Below, one piece after another: positions 11,245-23,428 of a stretch of DNA of 64,000 bases (the stretch's first letter is position 1; each line of letters opens with the position of its first letter). Position numbers and translations under genes: made by a program. The stretch comes from Protula sp. h YS-2021 (lineage: Eukaryota > Annelida > Polychaeta > Sabellida > Serpulidae): the NCBI GenBank assembly GCA_949752745.1, contig OX457026.1, positions 48,059,256-48,123,255 of the forward strand, in the 5' to 3' direction. The notes under the pieces are model-generated. The model was not told where the DNA came from. It did not search any database and saw only the letters and a list, made by a program, of their open reading frames with translations.

Positions 11245-12355
11245 GCCGGTGCCATTTTTTCCAGTGCCATTTTTTACTACACCCGGTCTGATGACATCAG
11301 CAGCAGGGCACCCTTCGTCTGTATGTACGTGTGCAAACTTTTACTTAAAATGCTTCTTCTCTCTCAGTTTTGATCGGATCGGATTCCTTTTAATTTTTTT
11401 ACGATTTTATGCTATTTAGGCCTCTCTTGAAATTCGAAATAACTTTTTTTGGCAATCCGCCAAGAATTAGCCAAATGGGGACTTTTTAAAATTATTTGGT
11501 TGCCAATTTTCAAAATGCTTCTTCCTCTATTTTAAAATTATTTGGTTGCCAATTTTCGAGATGCTTCTTCCTCTATTTGTATAAGATTTCTTTTCAATTT
11601 TGAACGATTGTTCCCTGGTCAGTTCTCGCTTGAAAAAAAAACTTTTTTGGCGATCAGCCGAAAATTGGCAAGATTAGGGGCATTTATAACTTTTTGCTAT
11701 CCAGTTTTTAAAGTGCTTCTTCTTCTGCAATTTTGATTGATTACCTTACAATTTCGCATAAAGTTTCTCCAGGCTTTCTTCTCTTGAAAAACTATTTTTG
11801 TGACGATCCAACAGGAATGTCGCTTTTATCGCGATGTTCCAAAACTTGGATAATGAGGGCATTTAAAAATATTTAGAAGCCAATATTCAAAATGCTCCTT
11901 CTGCAGTTTTTATGGGATTGCTTTGCAGACACGTCAAAAATTGGCTAAATGGGGGGGGGGGGGGATTTGTAATTTTTTGTAAGCAGTTTTCGGAATGTTT
12001 CTACTCAAATAATTTGGAAATTTTGAAAACTGGCAGTCTTCTTTTGAAAAGTTAGTTTTCTGGCGTACCGCCAAAAATTGGCTAAATGTTGGGCATTTAA
12101 AAATATTTAGTAGCCAATTTTCAAAATTGTTCTTTTCCCACAAAAATATCTCAATGAGAGCATTTAAGCATATTTTCAAAATGCTTCTTCTACAATTTTG
12201 ACCGTATTTCTTTATAATTTTGTACAAATTTTCAACAACCGGGTTTATCAATATGGTTGTAGGAAAAAATGGAACTGGGAGAAATGGCACCGGCAAAAAT
12301 GGCAGTAGAAGAAATGGCACCCGAAAAAATGGCACTTTTGAACATACGGAAAAAT
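11245..12355. repeat. Inverted pair of 'aaaaatggcac' blocks flanking a satellite
   Basis: 11,245-11,281 (GGTGCCATTTTTTCC repeated) is the reverse complement of 12,257-12,293 (GGAAAAAATGG and AAATGGCACCGG). More AAAAATGGCAC units continue to 12,355. A second reverse-oriented block lies at 12,925-12,985, so 12,260-12,990 is also bounded by inverted copies. This looks like one or two nested elements with simple-repeat terminal inverted repeats. Confidence 0.6.
11440..12240. repeat. Degenerate ~200-bp satellite family ('ggctaaatggggg')
   Basis: Four or five diverged units carry, in order, 'tttttggcgatccgcc', 'aaaattggctaaat', a G-rich step, 'gcatttaaaaatattt', 'gccaattttcaaaatgct' and 'cttcttctgcaattttga'. 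In one unit the G step has expanded to 14 G (11,951-11,964). Relatives lie at 28.59-28.99 kb and 30.16-30.52 kb, both in reverse orientation. Confidence 0.75.
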
Positions 12356-12359
12356 GGCA

Positions 12360-12924
12360 CTTTTATTTTCCATCACATGTATATTAAACCCTGAATAAAA
12401 AAAAAGAATTGCAGTTAAAAAAGAATCATTTCATGTATCAAGGACCAAGTTATACAAACAACTCGATACGTATTTACGTTAGCACGTGATGAATTTTCAC
12501 GTAACGTTCTATCTATGGAAATGTGGCACAGTATTACTCACCGGGGTTCCCTTATGGTCCTTTAGCCTTACCCTGAACGTTTCCCGGACGTATCCGCAGG
12601 GTTCCTTTCCCATTAACTGGACATTTCCTTGATATACTTCTTATATTAACGCATGTATATCGCAGTGTTTTACTCAGAAATGCTAAAATTTTATGGCGAC
12701 CAGTTAAAATGGAAATAATTCAGTGAATTATATAAATCGTACGCAGTATACTTGAAGAGAACATTTTTATCTAAACTATGGGCCCTGTAATAAATAAATG
12801 ATATATGAAAATTAAGGGAAATTTAATTTACAATTTTATGTAAAATATGTTATAGGCAAGACTTTTCTATTGCTAAGGTATGAAGTGAAGTAAATAAAAT
12901 ATTAGAAAATGTAAGAAACAAAGG
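12360..12924. other. Interior between inverted 'atggcac' blocks, no gene
   Basis: This AT-rich segment lies between forward (12,265-12,355) and reverse (12,925-12,985) AAATGGCAC blocks. No open frame of interest was found. The arrangement resembles a ~730-bp non-autonomous element with repetitive ends. Confidence 0.45.
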
Positions 12925-12990
12925 TGTTTCAAAAGTGCCATATTTTCCGGTGCCATTTTTCCCCTGCCATTTTTTTCGGACACCCATCAG

Positions 12991-13014
12991 ACCAGCCCGA
13001 CGAAGTCGGGTGGT
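12991..13014. repeat. Hairpin motif, CCGAC-GAA-GTCGG core
   Basis: ACCAGCCCGAC, the loop GAA, then GTCGGGTGGT pair over 10 bases with one bulged G. The core CCCGACGAAGTCGG is identical to the hairpin at 27,693-27,706. Here it is not followed by CTAG. Confidence 0.6.
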
Positions 13015-13119
13015 ATAAAAACGATTTCTTTTCTGTTCACTGCTTTCCATTACCATAAACATTCGGCATTTTTTGGTATCTTTACATAATGGCCAGCACC
13101 CTTTGTGACTTCTTGGCCA

Positions 13120-14290
13120 TTATGTGAATCACTATAACAACAGTTCTACAAGTAATTTTAGTTTAAATTTAATGGATTCATTTTCTAAACAAGATTTCCA
13201 CAGACAATGCCTCAGCTCACGAATGCTGCTGTCAAGATTTCAAGACAGTAGGGCTATGTACCTGGCCCCAGTCAAGATTTTAATAAAAAATGGTTTTATC
13301 GACAATAAATCCGTCATATCTTTTGTGAATCGCCAAAAAAGTGAAAATCAGTTAGATAGGTAGTAATATTTGCTACTATTACTAAAAAAACAAAGCAAAG
13401 CGCTTATTTTCCTAGCTTTAGTTAAGAATATTCGGACAAAATTGTCTTTCAACCACTATTTCAGCAAATTATTGGCGAATCACAAAGAGAGAGAAACAAT
13501 AGTAAATCAGGTTCCGCTTTGCTAATCCAAATTAAAAAAACCCGAAGATTATATAACTGGCCTTAGATAAGATTCTAGTAAGAAATTGGTTTTCGCCAAT
13601 ATTTCCGCGAATTTTTCCGAATTGCAAAAAAACGGTAATGGCCAGTAAGTGCCAAAAATGGCTAACTTTATGCAAATATGAAGAGAGCAAGGACATTTCT
13701 CTGGTGTGAGTTAAGATTTTACTGATTTTTTTTTGTTTTTAGCTAATATTTAGGCCAAATTTTGCCCACGAAAAACAAGTTATGTCCGGGTCAGAAGTAA
13801 TGATTGCTGCCTATACTTTAAACTTCAACGCAACGACGCTATTTTGGTGGAGCTCGTTAAGATTTTTTTATTTCGCCAAAATTTTCGCCAATTTATTTTG
13901 CCAATCACCAGAAAAGATTAAATGCCAGAAAGGTAATAATGCCTGCTACCTTAAGTTAAATTTTCACGAAAGTAAGACTATTTTCCTGTAGTTCGGGTTT
14001 TAGTGAAAAAGTTTTTTTTCTTGCTAAAATTTCCGCCCAATTTTTTGCCAATCACTAAAAAAGTAAAACTAAAAGTAAATGCCTGTTACCTTCACCTAAA
14101 ATTTCAAGGCAGTAAGAGCATTTTTCACGGGTTTAAGATTTTGCCAAATAAATTACGTTTTAGCCAATATTTTCTGCAATTTTTGCCAGGATTTCCGCTA
14201 TTTTCCTGGAATTCGTTAGGACTTCAGATCATCCAAAATCTCAAGACTTTCAGGATAAAAATCTAGCTTTTGATAGAAGTTAAGGCTAAA
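13120..14290. repeat. Degenerate ~140-170 bp satellite family ('cgccaattttttgccaatca')
   Basis: Diverged direct units share 'gccaatatttccgc', 'tttttgccaatcac', 'aaaaaagtaa', 'gcctgctacctt', 'aaatttcaaga' and 'cagtaagactattttcctg'. Units can be followed near 13,594, 13,735, 13,875, 14,020 and 14,160. Relatives lie at 15.5-15.65, 35.14-35.46, 45.18-45.76 and 62.0-62.15 kb. Confidence 0.75.
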
Positions 14291-14309
14291 AACCGTTTTC
14301 AAAAGGCCA

Positions 14310-15480
14310 TGTTTGTTGTCTGGTATCAGGATGAAAAAAAGTTTTACAATTACTTCATTCTTTTATGTTCAAGCATAATAGTCCAGACATAATTATACAA
14401 ACACAATGCCAAGTACAAGAACAAATAAAAATTGATGAGCACTTAAGACCTCAACACAACTTTTCATCAATTGCGGCATTTAAATGAGTGGCGTCACTCC
14501 ACGCACTCAGGCCAATTAACCACAATCTCATGCATACACGCCACTGGGCATTCTGCAGCCCACAAAAACATGCCATTTATCGCAAACCCACGCACACCCA
14601 CCAGTTACCGTAAACTCATGCACACACGCCATTTACTGTAAACCAACACACACACACCAATTACCGTTAGCCCACGCACACGCCAGTTACTGTAAGCCCA
14701 CGCACAAACACCATTTACCATAAGCCCACACACGCGCCAGTTACCATAAGCCCACGCACACACATCATTTACCGTAAGCCCACGCACACACGCAATTTAA
14801 GCCAACGCACACATCCAATTTACCGTAAGCCCATGCACACATGCCACTTACCGTGAGCCCTTGTGCACACACCAGATACTGTAAACCCTAACACACACGC
14901 CAGTTACGGTAAGTCCACGCACACATCCCATTTACCGTAAGCCCACGCATACATCCCATTTACCGTAAGCCCACATGCCAGTGTACTTCAGCTGTTGTGC
15001 ACACGCCAATTACTGTTTTGTGTTCCGCAAGTCCTTGTGCACGTACTCACGCCATTTACCGTAAACCCACACACACACGCCATTAACAGTAAGCCCTTGT
15101 GCACACGCCAGTTACCGTAAACCCTTGCACACATGCCAGTTACTGTAAGCCCTTGTGCACACGCCATTTACCATATGCCCGCACACACACGCCATTTACC
15201 GCAAGCCCTTGCGCACACGTCAGTTACAGTATGCCCTTGCACATACGCCAGTTAGCGTAAGCACAAACACACACGCCATTTACCCGTAAGCCCTTGCGCA
15301 CTATCCAGTTTGCTTAATTTTACTTATTTATACATTGAGCCGTGTGTGTCATGCCCATATTATAATTGTACACGTGCCACGTGCACAACAGAATAACACG
15401 TGTCATATCCACATAAGAAGAACTGTACATGTATCATGTTTACGTAAAAATAACTGCACACGTGCTATGTTTGCACCTAA
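14310..15480. repeat. Minisatellite-cored element, copy 1
   Basis: A ~250-bp left arm ('tgttgtctggtatc' through 'catacacgccactgggcatt') is followed by an irregular ~30-bp minisatellite (14,560-15,310). The right arm begins 'ccagtttgcttaattttact'. The minisatellite unit centres on CCAGTTACCGTAAGCCC plus a CA-rich spacer. The arms recur around 15,655 and 17,030. A repeated element with a tandem core resembles the minisatellite-bearing non-autonomous elements of bivalves, though no homology to a named family was shown. Confidence 0.75.
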
Positions 15481-15483
15481 AAT

Positions 15484-15655
15484 TTCAAGACAGCCTATTT
15501 TCCATCAGTTAATATTTTAAATTTTTTTGGTTTTTGTCGAAATTTTCCCCAATTTTTTTGGCCAGTCACCAAAAAAGTAAGAGCCAGGTGGGTAGTAACG
15601 CTTGCTACTGTCATTCAAAATTTCAAGACAGTAAGACTATTTTCCTGGTGAAGCC
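15484..15655. repeat. Copy of the 'gccaattttttggccaatca' family between two elements
   Basis: 'tttttggccagtcacc', 'aaaaaagtaagagccagg', 'cgcttgctactgtcatt' and 'cagtaagactattttcctgg' match the 13.1-14.3 kb array. The same family therefore precedes both minisatellite-cored elements and may be part of them. Confidence 0.7.
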
Positions 15656-17540
15656 CATGTGTGTTGTCTGGTATCCGGTCGAAAAAAAACGTTGTACAAT
15701 TACTTTTATTCTTTTAGGTTTAAGCACAATAGTACAGAGTATTATACAAAAACAGTGTCTAGTGAAAGAACAAGCAAAAATTGATGAGCACTAAAGACCT
15801 CAACACAACTTTAGATTAAATACGACTTTACAAAGGAGAGGCGCGACTCAATGCACCCAAACCATAACCGTAATCTCGTGCATACACGCCATTGGGCATT
15901 CTCCAGTTACCATAAGCTCTTGTGCACACAATTTACCGTAAGCCGACGCACACGCACCAGTTACCGTAAGCCCTTGTGCACACGCCATTTACCGTAAGCC
16001 CTTGCACACAATCACACACCGTTTACGGTAAGCTATAGCGCACATGCCATTTACCGTAAGCCCATGCGCACACGCCAGTTACCGTAATGCCACACACACG
16101 CGCCATTTACCGTAAGCCCTTGCGCACACGCTAGTTACCGTAAGGCCACACACACACGCCAGTTACCGTAAGCCCTTGTGCACACGCCATTTACCGCAAG
16201 CCCTTGCACACAAGCCAGTTAACGCAAGCCCACACACACAGATACGCCAGCTACTGCAAGCCCTTGTGCACACGCCATTTACCGTAAGCCCTTGCACACA
16301 CACGCCATTTACGGTAAGCTATAGTGCACATGCCATTTACCGTAAGCCCACGCACACATGCCATTTACAGTGATACCACGCGCACACGCCAGTTACCGTA
16401 AGCCCTTGCGCACACTCCAGTTACGGTAAATGGCGTGTGTGTGTCGCCTTACGGTAAGCCTTTTCGCACACGCCAGTTACCTTAAGCTTTTGCACACACG
16501 CTAGTTACCGTAAGGCCACACACACACGCCAGTGACCGTAAGCCCTTGCGCACACGCTCTTTACCGTAAGCCCTTGCACACACGCCAGTTAACGCAAGCC
16601 CACACACACACACGCCAGCTACTGTAAGCCCTTGTGCACACGCCATTTACCGCAAGCCCTTACACACACACGCCATTTACGGTAAGCTATAGTGCACATG
16701 CCATTTACCGTAAGCCCACGCACACATGCCATTTACAGTGATACAACGCGCACACGCCAGTTACCGTAAGCCCTTGTGCACGCGCCATTTACCGTAAGCC
16801 CTTGCGCACACGCCAGTTACCGTAAGGCCACACACACGCCATTTACCGTAAGCCCTTGCGCACACGCCAGTTACCTTAAGCCTTTGCACACACGCTAGTT
16901 ACCGTAAGGCCACACACATACGCCAGTTACCATAAGCCCTTGCGCACACGGCATTTACCGTAAGCCCTTGCACACACGCCAGTTACCGTAAGCCCACACA
17001 CACGCGCCAGTTACCGTTAGCCCTTGCACACTATCCAGTTTGCTTAATTTTACTTATTTATACATTGAGCCGTATGTATCATGTCCACATTATAATAACT
17101 GTACACGTGCCATGTGCACATCAGAATTACTGTACACGTGCCTTGTTCACATAAGAATAACTGTATACGTGTCATATCCACATTAAATTACATGTCACAT
17201 TAGAAAAGCGTGGACTTTGTGATTATTCAAACCACGCTTAATTGGTATGGATTTAACAAACGCTTGGAAGCAAATATATCTACAATTTTTTAAAATTATC
17301 TTCTACAATTATTTTTGGGATCAATAAATATTCTTTCGCTGTAACAATTTAATTTTCACCGAACCACTATGGATTGGAGTTGGGATGGTTTTTCAGACAA
17401 AATGCACACACACTTGATAAATGCTTTCATATGTTTTTTGCACGATAATAAGCACCCTACCCCGTACCCACTCACCCCCGTCGAAAAACACATGTATAAC
17501 AAATAAGTGTAGACAAATTTAACACCGCAAGCCATTATGC
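15655..17540. repeat. Minisatellite-cored element, copy 2
   Basis: The left arm at 15,655-15,905 matches 14,310-14,560. The ~30-bp array runs from about 15,905 to 17,035 and the right arm follows to about 17,540. The right arm ends with 'ggtttttcagacaaaatgca' and a CA/C-rich stretch. One unit near 16,424-16,446 is inverted relative to its neighbours (GGTAAATGGCGTGTGTGTG). The spacer varies between 'cttgcgcacacg' and 'cacacacacacg'. Confidence 0.8.
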
Positions 17541-18430
17541 ATTATCCAGTTACCGTAAGCCCACACACACATGCCAGTTACCGTAAGCCCACGCACACAC
17601 GCCAGTTAGTGTTAGCCCTTGCGCGCTATGCAGTTTACTTCATTTTACAAACGCTTGGACGCAAATATCTCCACATTTTTTAACAATTATTTTCTACAAT
17701 TCTACAAGCCCACGCACATACGCCATTCACCGTAAGCCCACGCACATACGCCATGTGCCGCAAGCCCACGCACATACGCTATGTGCCGTAAGCCCACGCA
17801 CACATGCGAGTTACTGTAAGCCCACACACACAAACGCCAGTTACCGTAAGCCCTTGCGCGCTATGCAGTTTACTTCATTTTACTTATTTATACAATGAGC
17901 CGTATGTGTCATGTCCACATTATAATAATTGTACACGTGCCACGTGCACATCAGAGTAATTGTACACGTACCATGTTCTCATTATGATAATTTTACATGT
18001 ATCATGTGCACATCAGAATAACTGTACACGTGTCATATCCACATTAAATTATATGTCACATCTGATTTTTCAAATGACCTTATTGACATGGATTTAACGA
18101 ACGCTCGGACTTACGCAAATATCTCTTAAAATTGCTTAGCAATTATTTCTTACAATTATTTTTGCAGTCAATAAATATTCTTTCATTGCCACAATTTAAA
18201 ATTGTTTAGCAATTATTTCTTACAATTATTTTTGCAATCGGTAAATATTCTTTCATTGACACAGTTTAATTTCTGCCGAATCATAATGGATTGTAGTTTG
18301 GATGGTTTTTCGGACAAAACACACACACCTTATACAATTTGCACGATACTCAGCCCCCCCCCCTCCCGCACGTCAAAACACACAGTACAACAAATAGGCG
18401 TATACAAATTGTAACACTGCAAGCCAGTGC
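17541..18430. repeat. Short minisatellite patches and further right arms
   Basis: Two brief arrays (17,541-17,640 and 17,705-17,870) use the same ~30-bp unit. The second is followed by another right arm (17,865-18,430) with 'cattttacttatttatac', 'tgtacacgtgccacgtgcac' and 'atggatt..ttggatggttttt'. The segment 'aaattgtttagcaattattt' is itself duplicated at about 18,127 and 18,197. These are truncated copies of the composite element. Confidence 0.75.
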
Positions 18431-20150
18431 ACTCTCTCCATTCACCGCAAGTCCTTGTGCATTCTCCAGTTACCGTACGCCCATGCACATAAATCAGCTA
18501 CGTAAACCCATGCACACAAACCAGTTATCATAAGCCCGTGCGCAGTTCTCCAGTTACCGTAAGTCATTGCACATTCTACATTTACCGTAAGCTGATGTTC
18601 ATGCGCCAACTACCGTAAACCATTTCGTACACTCGTTACCTTAAGACGATGCGCATTCTCCAATGACTGTAGGCCATTAATGCGCATTCTCCAGTTACCG
18701 TAACGCATGCGCATTCTGCAATTACCGTAAGCTATTAATGCGCACTCCCTAATTACCATAGGCCATTGCGCATTCTCTTATTACCGCTAACCATTGCGCA
18801 CTCTCCAATTACTGTAAGCCCTTGCGCATTCTCCAATCACCGTAAGCCTTTGCGCATTCTCCAGTTACCGTAAGCCATTAATGCGCATTTTGCAATTACC
18901 GCAAACCATCGTGCATTCCCAATTACCGCAAGCCATTGCGCATTCTCCAATTACCATATAAGCCATTAATGCGCATTCTCCCGTTACCTATTGCGCATTC
19001 TCCAATTACCGTAAGCAATTAATGCACATTCCCCAGTTACCATAAGGCTTAAATGCGCATTCTCCAGTTACCATAAGGCTTAAATGCGCATTCTCCAAAT
19101 ACCGCAAACCATTGCGCATTCTCCAATTACTATAAGCCATTAATGCGCATTCTCCAATAACTGAAAGGCCTTGCGTATTCCCCCATTACCGCAAGCCCCT
19201 GCGCATTCTCCAATTACCGTAAGCCATTGCGCATTCTCCAATTACCGTAAGCCTTTGCGCATTCTCCAATTATCGTAAGCCATTGCGCATTCTCCAATTA
19301 CCGTAAACCATTGCGCATTCTCCAATTACCGTAAGCCTTTGCGCATTCTCCAATTACCGTAAGCCCTTGCGCATTCTCCAATTACTATAAGCCATGAATG
19401 CGCATTCTCCAATTACTGAAAGGCCTTGCGTATTCCCCCATTACCACAAGTCCCTGCGCATTCTCCAATTACCGTAAGCCATTGCGCATTCTCCAATTAC
19501 CGTAAGCCTTTGCGCATTCTCCAATTATCGTAAGCCATTGCGCATTCTCCAATTACCGTAAACCATTGCGCATTCTCCAATTACCGTAAGCCTTTGCGCA
19601 TTCTCCAATTACCGTAAGCCCTTGCGCATTCTTCATTATCGTAAGCCTTTGCGTATTCTTCAATTACCGAAAGGCCTTTGCGCATTCTTCAATTACCGAA
19701 AGGCCTTTGCGCATTCTCCAGTTACCGTGAGCCATTAATGGGCATTCTCCACTTACCGCAAACCATTGCATATTCTCCAATTACCATAAGCCATTACGCA
19801 TTCTTCAATTACCGAAAGGCCTTGCGCATTATCCAATTACCGTAACCATGGGCATTCTCCAGTTACCGTTAGCCATTGCGCATTCTCCAGTTACCATAAG
19901 CCATTTCGCATTCTCCAGTTACCGAAAGCCATTAATGCGCATTCTTCAGTTACCGTAACCCATGCGCATTCTCCATATACCGTAAGCCTATGTACATGCG
20001 GCAATTACCGTTAACCACTGAGCATTCTCCAGTTGCCGTAACCTCATGCGAATTCTCTAGTTACCGTAAATCAATACACACACGCCAGTTACCGTAAGCC
20101 CTTGCGAATTCTCCATTTACCGTAAGCCAACACACACGCCATTTACCGTA
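18431..20150. repeat. 27-bp minisatellite, ~60 copies
   Basis: The consensus is close to 'tgcgcattctccaattaccg' plus 'taagccat', 26-28 bp per unit. Each unit has a TGCGCA palindrome and the near-palindrome TTACCGTAA. A higher-order repeat of about 255 bp is visible: the variant 'ccttgcgtattcccccatta' occurs at 19,169 and 19,424 with the same following order of variant units. The unit shares CCA(A/G)TTACCGTAAGCC with the 30-bp arrays upstream, so both derive from one ancestor. Confidence 0.92.
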
Positions 20151-20720
20151 ATCCCTTGCGTACAACCCAGTTTACATAATTTTGCTTATTATATATTGAG
20201 TCGACACTATGTTGAAGACAATGCTAGAGGTCAAATAACCACAAAAAGAGAAAAATATCTGTTAACAAAACTGTACACGTGCCATGTTCACATCAGAATA
20301 ACTGTAAATGTACCAAGTCCACATCAGAATAAATGTAAACGTGCCATGTCCATGTTAGAATAGCTGTACACGTGCCATGTCCACATCAGAATAACTCTAC
20401 GCGTGTCATGTTCACATTATAATACCTTTACACGTGTAATGTCCATTAGAATACATGTTACATAAGGGAAGCGTGGACATCTGTGCCTACCGACACGGAT
20501 TTCACAAAACTCGTAGACTAAGATTTGTCCAAATATCTCTTACATTGTTTTACAATTATTTAAATTTCTCACCGCATCATTATGGACCTGAGTCTGGATG
20601 GTTTTCTCAGACAAAAACACACAGAGCCCCTATACATGATTTATAATGTGCGGTACTCAGCAGCCTACCCCCCCTCTCCACAGTAGAACAAATGCGCGTA
20701 TATAAATCAAAACAGCACAA
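20151..20720. repeat. Right arm of the minisatellite-cored element, longest copy
   Basis: It begins near 'cagtttacataattttgctt' and contains five tandem copies of a ~40-bp 'tgtacacgtgccatgtccac' module (20,270-20,450). It ends with the 'ggatggttttctcagacaaa' block and a C-rich stretch. It corresponds to 17,030-17,540 and 17,865-18,430. Confidence 0.75.
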
Positions 20721-21540
20721 TAAATAAACAAACCGCACAGCAGTTTAAATTGGTTTCATTGTTCCCACATGAAATTTCCACTATTTTTTTTGGTCACCCT
20801 CATAAAATAGAAACCCATTCGATAAATGTGGAATTACAGAGCTCTGAAACAGTCTCTGAATGCCATTACTTTTGTCATGAGACATAATTCAAGACTGCAG
20901 CTATTACATCACAAGCGCAACAAAGACGCGTCACCAAACTTTCTATTTTTTGTGGGCTTTATTTATATCTCATTTCTATCTCACAGCTTCACGTAAAATC
21001 GTATTTCAGTTTTAAAATTTTCCAGCAGTTCTCTACAAATATTCTCTATAACATTCGACCTCACATTATATTTTATTACATAATTTAATGTTTTTTATGC
21101 CTGTGTTTTATGGCGTTCCAATACGACCCGTTGTGTGGTTTGAATCTAAATATTGCCAAATTCTTGCGAGTTAGTCGAGTCATCCGCTCTAAGTTCTCTA
21201 CCTGGTTGTCTACCTGGCAACTGCGGAAATTTCAAAGCTGTCACATCAAAATGAATCTGTATCTCTGTGAAAGTAAAAGACGAGCTTGATTAAACAAGAC
21301 AGGCGACTATATTTCTGTTTTCCTAAAATTTGGCCTTTTTTTTCTTTTTTGTTTTTTTTTTTTGGCTCGACAACACGTCAAATATGAGTCTCAAAAAATT
21401 CAACTTTTCAACAAATTTTATAAACTGACATTGAATTTTTGCTTTTTCTGAAATTTAGCATATGACAGCGTTCGCGATGAGTTTTGATCCGTTTTATGTC
21501 CATAAGGTGTTTTTAATAAAGGTACTTTTATTTTACTTTC
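20721..21540. other. No gene recognised
   Basis: AT-rich and without long open frames. T-rich tracts lie at 21,336-21,365. The last ~20 bases run into the 51-bp satellite. Nothing here resembles the flanking repeats. Confidence 0.55.
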
Positions 21541-21861
21541 GTTGATGAGCGGTACTTATTTTGGACAAGTGCACAAGTTTCCTTAGGTTGTCTTGATACG
21601 CAGTTCGCATTTCGGAAGAGTTTCCATGTTTATCTAACTTGCACGGTGCGCATGTTTATTTAACTTGCGTTGACGCGCGGTTCGAATATCGGACCAGTGC
21701 GCATGTTTAGTTAACTTGCATTGATGCGCGGTGCTTATTCTGGACCAGTACAAATGTTTATTTAACTTGCGTTGGAGCGTGGTTCACATTTCGAACCACT
21801 CCACACGTTTATTTAAGTGGCGTTGATGCGCGGTTCGAATTTCGGACCAGTGCGCATGTTT

Positions 21862-23428
21862 ATTTAACTTGCGTTGATGCGCGGTGCTTATTTTGGACCA
21901 GTGCACATGTTTATTTAACTTGCGTTGATGTGCGGTTGGCATTTCGGACCAGCGCCCATGTTTTTTTACCTTGTGTTGATGTGCGGTTCTTATTTCGGAT
22001 CAGTGCGCATGTTTATTTACCTTGTGTTGATGTGCGGTTCTTCTTTCGGATCAATGCGAATGTTTATTTACTTGTGTTGATGTGCGGTTCTTATTTCGGG
22101 TCAGTGCGTATGTTTATTTTACTTGCGTTGATGAGCGGTACTTATTTTGGACAAGTGTACAAGTTTCCTTAGGTTGCCTTGATGCGCGGTTCGCATTTCG
22201 GAAGAGTTTGCATGTTTATCTATCTTGCGTTGATGCACGGTGCTTATTTTGGACGTGTGCATATGTTAATCTAACTTGCGTTGGTGCGCGGTTTGCATTA
22301 TGGACCAGTGCGCATGTTTATTCAACTTGCGTTGATGAGCAGTTCGAATTTCGGACCAGTGCGCATGTTTATTTAATTTGCGTTGATGCGCGGTGCTTAT
22401 TTTGGACCAGTGCAAATATTTATTTAACTTCCGTTGGCGCGTGGTTCGCATTTCGAACCACTGTGCATGTTTATTTAACGTGTGTCGATGTGCGGTTCTT
22501 ATTTCAGGCCAATGCGCATATTTCTTTAATTTGAGTTGATGCGCGGTTCTTATTCTGGACCAGTGCGCATGCTTATTTAAGTTGCGTTGATACGCAGTTC
22601 TTATTTTGAATAGTGCGCACGTTATTTAACTTGCGTTAATGCGCAGTTCGGTTCGCATTTCTAACCAGTGCGCATGTTTATTTAACTTGCGTTAATGCTC
22701 GGTTCCCATTTCTGACCAGTGTGTTTGTTTATTTAGCTTGCGTTAATGAACGTTTCGCATTTTCCACCAGTGCGCACGTTTATTTAACTTGTGTTGATGC
22801 GTGGTTCGCATTTTGGACCAGTGCGCATATTTATTTAACTTGTGTTGGTGCTCGGTACTTATTTTAGATCAGTGCAAATGTGTATTTAACTTGCGCTGAG
22901 GAGCGGTTCGGAATTCGGACCAGTGTACCTGTTTCTTTAGGTTGCGTTCATGCGAGGTTCGCATTTCGGACCAGTGCGTAGGTTCACTTAACTTGCGTTG
23001 ACACGCGAATTGCATTTCGGACCAGAACGCATGTTTATTTCAGTCCCGTCGATGCCCGACTCTTATGTCTATTCAACTTGCGTCGATTCGTGGTTCTTTC
23101 TTCGGACCACTGCGAATGTTTATTTAATTTGCGTTGATGCGAGGTTCTCATTTCAGACCACTGCGCATGTCTATTCAACTTTCGCCAATGTGTGGTTCTT
23201 TTTTCGGACAAGTTCGCATGTTTGTTTAACTTGCGTTGATGTGCGGTGCTTATTTTGGACCGGATCGCATGTTTATTTAACATCCGTCGATGCGCGGTTC
23301 GCATTTCCGACCATTGCCCATGTTTATTTAACTTGCGTTGATGCGTGGTTCTCATTTCAGACCAGTGTGCATGTTTTTTTGGGTTGCGCTGATGCGCGGT
23401 TCTTTTTTTCGGACCAGTGTGCATATTT
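21862..23428. repeat. 1,567-bp higher-order unit, copy 1
   Basis: Matches 23,429-24,995 base for base with an offset of 1,567. I noticed only isolated substitutions, for example T22,531/C24,098 and T23,377/C24,944. 1,567 is neither a multiple of 51 nor of 3, so the duplication carried irregular units along. Confidence 0.9.

Noticed and set aside
14560..20150. Possible CRISPR array
   Set aside because: Units are contiguous 27-30 bp repeats without unique spacers, in eukaryotic-type DNA.
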